Shown here: one piece after another, positions 44,148 to 54,803 of the stretch
Numbering within the stretch: position 1 is the stretch's first letter
How the letters are laid out: every line of letters begins with the position of its first letter
From: Dermacentor variabilis
Taxonomy: Eukaryota > Arthropoda > Arachnida > Ixodida > Ixodidae
Assembly (NCBI RefSeq): GCF_050947875.1
Contig: NC_134569.1
Span: 21,675,631 to 21,739,630, forward strand
Direction of reading: 5' to 3'
DNA: 64,000 nt
The notes under the pieces: generated by a model
Database searches by the model: none
Seen by the model: only the letters and a program-made list of their open reading frames with translations
What the model was told of the DNA's origin: nothing
Translations under genes and position numbers: made by a program

Positions 44148-44551
44148 TGTGCTGACAAGGCCCTCTACACCACGGAGAATGATGTTGCCCGGATGGTGTA
44201 GGATGTAAGAAGGCCAGCGAGATATTATCTGCCCTTTTTTGAGCAGGAGCACGCACGCCGAATGTTTCTGTACTTTGTGTCTTGGAGCGCACCGCTCACC
44301 CGTAAATATTATCTGCCCTTTTTTGAGCAGGAGCACGCACGCCGAATGTTTCTGTACTTTGTGTCTTGGAGCGCACCGCTCACCCGTAACGTTGTATTAA
44401 ACTTGTGTTATTTGTTTTTTTACACCATCTCGTCTTCCCTGCCGAACCCTCTCCGATGGTCAATCTGGTTCGAGCTCCAAGCAGACGCTGTTGAGAGTCG
44501 CCGAAACCCCGTCCCCCTGACAACCAGTCGTAACAGTACCAGCTCGTAACA
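44148..44551 (+). mobile_element. LTR-like segment with primer-binding-like site
   Basis: It begins TGTGCTGACAAGG right after the LINE tail and ends CGTAACA. It is followed by TGGCGGCAGCC (44554-44564), which resembles a tRNA-Leu-type primer-binding site. An ATTAAA polyadenylation-like signal lies at 44396-44401. It contains a perfect 84-bp tandem duplication. No second LTR or internal coding region was found, so this is either a solo or truncated LTR or a misreading. Confidence 0.4.
44222..44389. repeat. Perfect 84-bp tandem duplication
   Basis: 44222-44305 and 44306-44389 are identical by eye along their whole length, starting ATATTATCTGCCC and ending CTCACCCGTAA. Confidence 0.95.
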
Positions 44552-44676
44552 ATTGGCGGCAGCCTAAGCAAAGCAAAATAGCTTCGCACCGCTCTACACA
44601 AACGCTTTCATCAGTTGAGTGCAGTGAAATGTGACCAAAAGTAGACTGGAAATGGGTGCCGCTTTGTCGCGCTATA

Positions 44677-45310
44677 CAAGGTGTCTGAACTATCATGCAT
44701 CAAGATTTAAAGATATGCAAATACTACGTAGCTCGACAGAACCAAGGTAACCTTGTTTGCCGTCGCTTGGAGATACGCAGATTATTTTTTTTTGATTCCA
44801 CCTAATTACATAATAACTCTAAAATAATAATAAATGTCTCATATTTTTATAATGAGATGAAAAGTGAAAATTATAGAGCAACATGGAAAACTCCCGATAA
44901 ACCTTCTTGTAGCTCAATACGTGTTACATAAATCTGCTTTTCCGAGCATGAAAGAAGCCCGCGAGTACACGCAAAGTGCCTCGAGCGGCCAGTTGGGCGG
45001 CAATATTACGTGTATTCGTGGGCTTCTTTCACGTTCAGAAAGAACACTATGTAGCACGTATTGAGCAACAGAAAGCTGTATCGTAAGTTTTTCATGTTGC
45101 TCTGCAATTTCCTCTTTAATATTTTTCATCATCTAACTATAATATTTGCCAAGCTTATTAATGAATTAAGACAAATTATTTAATTAGGCGGAATCAAGAA
45201 AATTATCTGCATATCTGCAAACGACGCTAAACAAGATTACCTTGGTTCTGTCCAGCTACGTGGAGTTTGCATATTTTCAAATCTTGGTGCATGATAGTTG
45301 GTATACCCTG
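44677..45310. mobile_element. Long inverted-repeat (fold-back) element
   Basis: Arms of roughly 300 bp meet near 44993. Left outer end: CAAGGTGTCTGAACTATCAT. The right end in reverse complement is CAGGGTATACCAACTATCAT. Shared inner blocks include GGACAGAACCAAGGTAA-type sequence, CTCAATACGTG and GAAAGAAGCCC. The two arms produce mirrored peptides containing VAQYVLH on opposite strands. No transposase is present. I recall similar elements as common in ticks. Confidence 0.8.
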
Positions 45311-46294
45311 CATATCTCTCCGCAGCTCCCCGAAATTGTCATCTATGCCCTTTGAACCTCCTGCAAGTGCTGCAACTTAACCATAGGCATACACGAAACC
45401 GACGATATCTCGGAAAACCCAAATGCCTTTAGCAGTCCGCAAAGCGTGCAGGCGTACTTTTCGCCACGCGCACGTAACTGGCAGCCTGATGCGCAGGCGC
45501 GTTGCCTTTCTCCGTAGCTCAGTCGTGCCGGTACCGCGCGCGATTAGTAGCGCGGCCAGATGATCCGCTTAGAGAGCGCTCCGCCACGATCCGTTCTGAG
45601 CGAGGAGAAGGGGACAAACGCTGGAGAGATGGAAATCCCCCTTCGGCCGACGGATAAGCCCTCTCGAACGCGACACTCTCGATTGCTTTTCCTCGCTGCG
45701 CCCACTCTTCTATACGAAAGTAAGGAAGACAAATTCTCGATGCGCGCTCGGATACCGCAGCGATGCGCCGCCATCGTCGAGTGCCGAGGAAAGGAAACGA
45801 AACCCGAAACGGCACTCGAGAATGGCGAGGCATCGGGGTGAGACCGGCAGAGAGGTGGTAAGCACCGGGGCTTTCGTGTACTTGTTGTTATACGTTCCTT
45901 CTCTCTCGCTCAACCCCGAGAGAGAGAAGGAACATTTGTCATTATCACTCCGCCTGTAGTGAACACACACAAAGTGGAACCGAGTGGCACGTTGAAAGAA
46001 TTGAATGCTCCCAGAGAAGAGGTCGTTGGGATTTGAGGGAGAAAGAGAGAGAAACAAAGAAAACTAAGAATGGGCGATGCAGCACAGCGTTTACACTCAG
46101 TGGGCTCCTGCGCCGTGTTCACATCGACATTCCATTTTTCTCAAGCACAGGGTGTGCTTTTAATGTTCTTATTAAAGCGAGGACTTCTCGGCAAGTTTTT
46201 ATCAAGCTGTCAGATTTTTATGGCTGAGTTAAATAGCCGCGAAGTTTTAACTGCGTAACGTGGATTTACGTAAAACAATTGAGACACTCAAGGC
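45311..46294. other. Unassigned sequence
   Basis: Contains a hairpin at 45894-45933 (GTTCCTTCTCTCTCG against CGAGAGAGAGAAGGAAC, with one 2-base bulge). No gene supported. Confidence 0.35.
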
Positions 46295-46297
46295 AAA

Positions 46298-46356
<59 letters not shown>
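46295..46356. repeat. (AAAT)n microsatellite
   Basis: About 15 units of AAAT. Confidence 0.97.
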
Positions 46357-46357
<1 letters not shown>

Positions 46358-46539
46358 ATTTGAGCTGTCCATGAGCTTCACGATCAAGAAATGACCTTAT
46401 TGACATAACTGCCCCCCCCCCCTCCTCCTCCCGCTCTGGTACGTTACTGTTGGACCTCCCTGCCTTTCTTTCCTTCCTTTTCATCCTCCTCCTCCTTCTC
46501 CCGCTGCCATCAGATTACACAGGTGAAGCGAGAATTCTG

Positions 46540-48060
46540 TTTCACCATGGTGCTTGGCTCAGCCACAAATTCGACTAACAGTATCAGGGATTCGAACGAA
46601 GGCGCAACTCTCATCACCAGCTCTCGAGCAACTTTCGTTGCCCTTGCTGCACGAACAATGCAACGATCATACCCATATATACACTGATGGTTCAACCACC
46701 GCGGGCGGATCTGCAGGATCAGTAATTTTTCCAGCGAAAGTCACCACCTTCAAGTTCAAGACATCGCATCAGACTACATCTATAGCCGCGGAGCTTGCTG
46801 TTCTTTGTAGCGCACTACGCATAATTCGAGACGAACCACTACAAAAGTGGAGCATTCTCAGCGACTCTGGCAGCTCTACATTTCTTGCTTCCCGCCTCAC
46901 ACTGTGGACCCTACGAACAACTAGTGCTACAAATCCGCGAGCTCCTTCATTGCCTGGACGAGCAAAGACATGACGTCATATTTCAGTGGCTCCCTTAGAA
47001 ACGGCGGCATAATGGGTAACGAACAGGCAGATGAAGTTGCTCGATCTGCTCATGAAGATGGCGTGCAGGAGCCAATCCCGCTGTCAAGAACAGATGCAGC
47101 AGCGAAACTTCCAGTGCTTGCATATGATGCCTTACAATCGTTGTGGAACACAATTAGTTTAAAGCAGACACGTATACCTCGACTGGACCCCTGTCTGCAA
47201 CTTCAACTTCGATCCACCTGAACCATCCCGACCAGAGTACTGATTGCGGCTTGGCGTCGCATTTACGAAGTCGCTTGCTTTCCGCATCGGATGAGAGGAT
47301 AGTGCTGCGTGTTACCACTGCGGCGACGGCGAAACTATATATCGAACACGTTCTTTCTTTGTCATGGTCCCCGATACGGCCCACACAGGCTGTCACTCGC
47401 GACCGCGCTGGCGTGTCTTGACGCCGGCCGTTTTCAGAGCAGACGGTCCTGGAACGCCGACCTACACAGTCGTCCCAACGCAGAACAGTGAAGGCACTCT
47501 TGAAATTTTTTATGTTCGAGAGGCCTGTTGGAGAGATTGTAATACAAAGACAAGTCCTCAGCACCACGCTCGACAGGAGTGACAACCGTCCCCTTACGGA
47601 AGGCAGAATTCTTGGCCCTGGTCCCAGCCGACGTCGGCACGAACTGCTCTAACAGTGCTAGTGTGCTTTTTAAAGGAAACAGGACCCATTGAAAAACTAT
47701 GGAATGCGCGAACTGATGCTTTCCTTTCTTAATTTTTTTAACCTTCTCTTGTTTTCTGACCTTTTTTGTCCCTTGCTCCATTCACCTGTGAAATGTAGCC
47801 AACCGAACACTTTATTTGGTTAACCTCTGTGCCTTTCACTTCCTGTTTTCTTTTCTTCCTTCCTCATGAAAGTTCACGAGCTTCCCCACGTTTGTTTTTT
47901 TCGTTTCTTCGCTTTTTCTCTCCGCTGTTCTTTCCGTCTTTCATTTCCCTTTGCCCTTCCCTCAGTGCAGGGTAGCAAACCAGAATTTAATCCGGTTGAC
48001 CTCCCTGCCTTTCCCACCCTGTTTATCTCTCTCTGTATCACCCCGCCCCTATTGAGAAAG
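46540..48060 (+). mobile_element. Decayed copy of the RNase H-bearing LINE family
   Basis: The frame 46554-46973 reads HIYTDGSTTAGGSAGSV, IAAELAVLCSALRI and SILSDS, giving the first three RNase H acidic positions. It shifts frame and then continues at 46970 with GGIMGNEQADEVARSAHEDG and LSRTDAA. A knuckle remnant (CYHCGDGETI) follows near 47310, after more stops. The 3' signature GTGCAGGGTAGCAAACC lies at 47961-48020. A more degenerate version (GTAGCCAACCG, then TTAACCTCTGTGCC) lies at 47795-47842, and a third hint (TTGGACCTCCCTGCC) at 46450-46465 just upstream. This suggests several pieces are stacked here. Confidence 0.75.
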
Positions 48061-49774
<1,714 letters not shown>

Positions 49775-50429
49775 GAGCTGATTTCGTTATGTTATTGTTG
49801 GCGCTCGAAAGGTACATCGCCTTTCGCTACACGTTCATTGAGCACTGAAAGTCACAGAATATGAATTTATGAAGGAAAATTTAAAATGAATGATTTCATC
49901 TCAAGCATGGTGTTTACCGGACGGGACGATGAGATGCGTTGCTTTTTCGTGCTTATAAATTTGTAAGGGCAAGAAAAGCAATTTGAAAGCGTCAACTCGT
50001 GCGTTCGTCATTTCCCACTCTGCCCCTTCTATTAATATTCATGACAGTCGAGATGAATATATTTCTATTATCTCGAGACATCGCAAGATTTTTTCCCACT
50101 GTGCATAAGGCACGCCTTTCTATCCTTTCCAATTGTTTCACGCTTCTGTTTCTCTTGCAATGGCGGAAATTATCCGCAGACGTCAGTCTCTGCATTTATG
50201 GAACCTAGCGCTACGTCATATACATTGAACCCCGCGTCGCCTAACAGTCGTACACTATCACGTGCAGGGAACAGCGATAACAAACGAGTTACAGACACCG
50301 ATCACATCATTAACATTTTACGCTCGCTCTTGGGACAGGGGGGAACAAATGATCCAAACAAGCCTGAGCGCGGAGTACGAACGGAACGCAACGATCTGCA
50401 CTGGAAGAAATCAAACGTCCCCCCCCCCC

Positions 50430-50477
<48 letters not shown>

Positions 50478-51439
50478 GTTTATCTCGCGCTTCGAAAAGA
50501 CTCAATCAGGCTCAGCTAAAAGAATCATTACAGCACTTTATCTCGGGAAGCGAACCACGCTCGTCCATGTATCTACACAAGCGAATGCCCTGCGTAAACA
50601 ACGTAATGGCGCATTTAACGCACAAATAAAAAAAATAAAAGATAAAATCCCTATATGCACTGAATCACTATAGTAAGGTACAACTGCGTTGTAGGAATAA
50701 CTCAGACGGTATACGGCATGATCGACCCGACGCAACAACTGAAAGCCCAAACTGCGAACTCGACAGGTGAGCGCTGTACCGCGCCAGTATATATGCTGTT
50801 CCGCCAATGCCTTGCATTGGTCGCATCCCCGGTCGGATTGACCTGAATAGCAAACAAGATAAGGGGGGCCGCATTATTCCCTTCGAGGAAACGATGGAGT
50901 CAGAAACAATCACCGCGGACGCGGCGAGCAATGGAAACAACGCTGACAGCGGGGACTGAAAGATCGAGCGAATCGATGCGTATACGCCCAAACTCTGCAA
51001 TACTGCAAGAACTCTCCCCCGATGCCTTTCTAGCCGCGTTTCATTATTCACGACTCGCTTATCGTGGGACTGTGCCTATGCGTATCCAGTCAGTAAAGAG
51101 CAAAACCTACACCGGTTACGTTTGACTGTCAGAAGGAGCAGCTGGCCCATGCCGTCGTCCGACTCATCCACGCTAAGGACATTATTGAAGGGAGGAATAT
51201 GTTCTCAACAAGAACGAGAAGCACTCGGTTTATTTGCAGTGTCTACATGAAGAGTGCAGAACGTTACATTTCATCAGTCTACCATGACTCAAGTGAAGCC
51301 CACCGGGGAGCCGAAAACAGCTGCCTAAAACCCCCTATGTCCTCCCTAGATCCCTAGGCCAGGGAAACTGCCATTCAACCTTCGTCCAATCGGAGCGTCC
51401 AAAGTTGTCGAAAGACCCGCGTTGAGGCGGGGTTCACTC
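49775..51439. other. Unassigned 1.7 kb
   Basis: Contains C10 near 50420-50429 and (CT)n at 50434-50475. The stretch 51170-51430 looks repeat-like but I cannot name it. Confidence 0.35.
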
Positions 51440-51640
51440 CCCTCCCATCACACTTGGGAGCAAGGGGCCCCCGCAAGGATCGGTGCTATCACCATTCCTA
51501 TTCAAAATAGCGATGAAGGGTCTCCCGGCGGAACTCAATAAGATTAAATAGATTAAATTTAGCATGTACGCGGATGATATCGACATCTGGGTTAACAGTG
51601 CGAGTGACACAGCCATCGAACTTAAACTATAGATAGCGGC

Positions 51641-52630
51641 TTGGTGGAAGAGTATGCGGCCAGCAGAGGCTTGGCGTGCTCGCCACAGAAATCGGAGCTC
51701 TTAATGATTGAGCCAAAACATCAAAGGGGACACGCTGGGAGCAGCAGACACATCAATGTTTTCGTAAACGAAAATGAGGTTCCAAAGGTGGAGGAAATCA
51801 GAATTCTGGGCATGTATATCCAAAGAAATGGATGCAACCTCACGACAATCAAAAAGCTAGAAGGATACGCGGCGCAAGTCACGGGGACGTTTAGGAGAAT
51901 TTCACTCAAAGGCAGGGGCCTCAAAGAGAACAGCCTCCTCAGACTCATGCGAGCCTTCATTACCAGCCGTATAGCGTATGCCACACCGTATCTTGTGTTT
52001 CAACGAGAAGAAAAGGAGAAAATAGATGCGATCATTAGGAAGAGCGTTAAGAGAACCCTAGGGCTCCCAGACTCGACCTCGACAGACCTCCCCCTCAAAA
52101 TGGGGGTTCACAACACGCTAGTTGAGCTCACTGAGGCAGTACGAGTGTCTCAGTTGGAAAGATTAGGCCAGTCTAAAACAGGGAGAAAAATCATGGAATG
52201 GGTAGGAATCCAATGCGACAGGGGTGCCCCGACTGACAAGAAGGACATTCCGTTGGACGTGCGTAAACGCTTCCGAATCGCCCCCCTACCTAAAAATATG
52301 CATCCTATCTACAACAAAGAGAGGAGAGCTCACAGGGCTAAGGCTCTAGTAAATAAACTTAAAAACACACCGGCGCATAAAGTAGCATACGTGGACGCAG
52401 CTTGCCGCAGAGACGGGGCTGCGGTATCGACGGTGGTCGACGGCGACGGGTGCGTTAAGATAGCGTCCTCCACGTGCACGAAGGACGCCTGTACAGCCGA
52501 GAAGTTTGCAGTAGCGCTTGCCTGTGCGGTGTTAAGAACGGCCAGCTGCAGTGCAAGTTTGCCAGCCATTTACGCCAGCGGTGGCAACCTCATCTTGGAA
52601 CGCCGCCGCCAACCTCTAGCCACGGCGTGA
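51641..52630 (+). pseudogene. LINE polymerase C-terminus and first half of RNase H
   Basis: A 329-residue frame, the longest in the window. It covers EEYAASRGLACSPQKSELLM, the RILGMYIQRNG box, RAFITSRIAYATPYL and KRTLGLPDSTSTD. The RNase H start is AYVDAACRRDGAAVSTVV (first Asp) and CTAEKFAVALAC (Glu). The final 35 or so residues are not LINE sequence, because the frame runs into the inserted material near 52540. The apparent start is internal, since the catalytic YADD lies upstream in another frame. Confidence 0.85.
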
Positions 52631-52925
52631 CTAAATCGACTTTGTGTCGGGAACAATGAGCGCATCCTCCACTCTCTGTCGCTTCAGCTAGGATGCGTTT
52701 GACGAAGCAGGATTTGAGCAGAAACCGCCACCGTAACGCTCTAGCCTCGTCGCCGTTGTGACTGAAGGAGTTCGACGAAGCAGGCTTTGTGAACAAGACG
52801 ACAACGCGGACCTGATCTGCCACGTGTGGGGGATTTGCCGCGGGAAAGCCGACGAAGGCTCCTTCCCACGCGCCGACCAAGACGCAAGACAATGTGCTAC
52901 CCGGCTCCGAGTTCTACGAAATTCG

Positions 52926-53365
52926 TGTGGTGTCGGTTTCGGACCGTGAACATGTGTGTGTGCGCGTGTGTGTGAGCCCTCATCCTCCTCCAAGTCGAGA
53001 GCCCGCCTCCTCCAAAAGGACGGGTCATCTACAATGACGTCGAACTATGACATCGAGCGGAGTGTATATAAGCAGCGATTGTCGGCTGCTAGAGGGTGCT
53101 CGTTGTCGTGCTCGTCAATGTACTCGTGAGCTGTGTGCTCGTAAGCTGTTTGCTGTATGCTCGTCTTGCGGGCTCCATTTGGGAGTCACGCTAGACTGTC
53201 GATGTATCTCATGTTCAACTGTAAATAACATGTAAATAAATCCTGCTCTCCTAAGTCCCGACGAAGAGTCAAGCTCCTTCCTACAGCTACGACTGCGAAA
53301 TATTACATCTGAATGGCAGCGGTGAGATCGGCCTACAGGTCGTAGATAGTCCGACAACTCTAACA
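52926..53365 (+). mobile_element. LTR (Gypsy-type) with TATA box and poly(A) signal
   Basis: It begins TGTGGTGTCGG and ends CTCTAACA (TG...CA ends), 440 bp. A TATATAAG box lies at 53065-53072 and AATAAA at 53235-53240, the usual order for U3-R-U5. The primer-binding-like TGGTGGCAGCGG follows two bases later. A second similar block (ATGGCAGCGGTGAGATCGG near 53312) lies inside the last 55 bp and duplicates part of the leader. Confidence 0.6.
53065..53072 (+). promoter_or_regulatory. TATA box of the LTR
   Basis: TATATAAG about 165 bp upstream of AATAAA within the LTR. Confidence 0.5.
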
Positions 53366-53367
53366 AA

Positions 53368-53379
53368 TGGTGGCAGCGG
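53368..53379 (+). other. Primer-binding-like site
   Basis: TGGTGGCAGCGG is the complement of a tRNA-Leu type 3' end including CCA, and lies 2 bp after the LTR end. Confidence 0.55.
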
Positions 53380-54089
53380 CGAGATCGTCCGACGAGTCTT
53401 ACAGAGAGTACAAAAGCGGGAGTAATATTATGCTATAACAAATTAGCTATCCGAAATTTTAACAAAGGGAGAATCTCAGAAGAAGCCCTCCAAATTCTAT
53501 TCAAAAACCCTCCCAGGAGGGGCATAACATTTATTTGGGTTCCGGCCCATGAAGATGTCCCAGGCAACGAAGCCGCTCACGAGCTCGCCCGAGCACTCGA
53601 CCACCGGGCAACTCTAGAGCAGCCAGTTCTAGGGATCAAAGATAGCATCATCACGTACTGGGAAATTGTAGATCATTACAAAGCCGAAAGAAGGATCTTT
53701 CCGCCTCCGCATCGGTCTCTCTCTCTGGAGGACGCTTGCATTTGGCGGCGCCTCCAGGGAAACAATTATACATCACCACATTGGATCTACTTAACACAGA
53801 CGAGGAACTATAACGACGCCCTCTGCAAAATTTGTAAGCAAGAAGGTACGCTAGACCACATAATATGGGAGTGTGCTGGCTCCCCAGGGGCCAAGGAAAA
53901 CATTGACAGTAGAGAAGCATGGGAGGCCTTGCTCCAGAGCGAAGCTGAAGACGACCATCCGCCTGGCCGTTGAGGCCGTGAGGACTCACCGTCCTCAATG
54001 CGCGGGGATTGCTTCGTCCTCCCCTCCTACCTACGTGCAGGTTAAGAGGCGGGCACCCCAGCTCGGTGGAATAATAAAGTTTTCAATTA

Positions 54090-54177
54090 ATCACTCACTC
54101 ACTCACTCACTCACTCACTCACTCACTCACTCACTCACTCACTCACTCACTCACTCACTCACTCACTCACTCACTCT
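54090..54177. repeat. (TCAC)n array, 3' tail of the I-like LINE
   Basis: About 21 units starting right after the LINE 3' end. Confidence 0.97.
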
Positions 54178-54441
54178 CGCACCTTGTTTCACTGAACACA
54201 AAGAAAGGAGGGGGGCTTCGTAGACAGGGGTTGTCACGCTTGACTCAAGCTGGCACGTCTTGTTTCCTGAGATGAGCAGGCAGTTAGCTGGAACATTTGT
54301 CAAACGACCGTGGCGGTTACCGGAGTCCGTGAGAGAACGCCGTAGAACACCCTTTTCCAGAAGTTTTTTTGCCCCCATTGGTCTGTAAAGGCGACAGTGA
54401 ACCAGCTAACAATACTCGGTCCGCCAAACGTGTCTCGAAGT

Positions 54442-54563
54442 AGTAAAGGCAAGGCGCAGAAGACCAGGACTCAGGAAGAAGAACACAAACGACAGGACCG
54501 GCGCCGGTCCTGTCGTTTGTGTTCTTCTTCCTGAGTCCTGGTCTTCTGCGCCTTGCCTTTACT
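54442..54563. repeat. Perfect 122-bp palindrome without spacer
   Basis: The arms of 61 bp are exact reverse complements, centred between 54502 and 54503 (ACCGGC, GCCGGT). Symmetry continues with one mismatch to about 54437 and 54568. No loop is present. Confidence 0.95.
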
Positions 54564-54761
54564 GCTTCAAGCATGAACCAACTAGCCCAAGCTAGAGTTT
54601 TACTTAGACGTGTCTCGCCTTGCGTGAGCCGGTAGTCTGTCCGTGGGGGATGCATTGTCAGCTTCACAAAGCGATTCGTCGCAGTTTGCTAGGAGAGGCT
54701 AGGAGAGGCTAGAACCCCCGCTGGCCGATGGTAACACTATGCGCATTCTATTAGGTGCCTC

Positions 54762-54762
<1 letters not shown>

Positions 54763-54802
<40 letters not shown>
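54763..54802. repeat. (CA)n microsatellite
   Basis: About 20 CA units. Confidence 0.97.

Positions 54803-54803
<1 letters not shown>

Larger units (their letters stand above)
52545..53441. mobile_element. LTR retrotransposon material inserted in the LINE RNase H
   Basis: This is the segment between the two RNase H halves. It contains the LTR at 52926-53365, a primer-binding-like site and about 60 bp of downstream leader. About 380 bp on the left (52545-52925) I cannot assign. No gag or pol coding is recognisable. The left boundary is set only by where LINE similarity stops. Confidence 0.5.
51440..54090 (+). mobile_element. I-like LINE, 3' half, split by LTR material
   Basis: The polymerase is entered at GPPQGSVLSPFLF (about 51465). 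The catalytic box SMYADDIDIWV (about 51563) is intact but lies in a frame with two stops and a frameshift just before 51641. The next frame (51641-52630) runs to the first half of RNase H. After 0.9 kb of LTR-related sequence, RNase H resumes at about 53442 (AIRNFNKGRISEEALQIL, FIWVPAHEDVPGNEAAHELA). It ends with a knuckle (CKICKQEGTLDHIIWEC), WEALLQSE and a stop. The 3' end is AATAATAAAGTTTTC followed by (TCAC)n. The third RNase H acidic motif is lost at the insertion. Confidence 0.85.

Noticed and set aside
44864..45132. A divergent pair of short genes sharing VAQYVLH
   Set aside because: They are the two arms of an inverted repeat, read from opposite strands.
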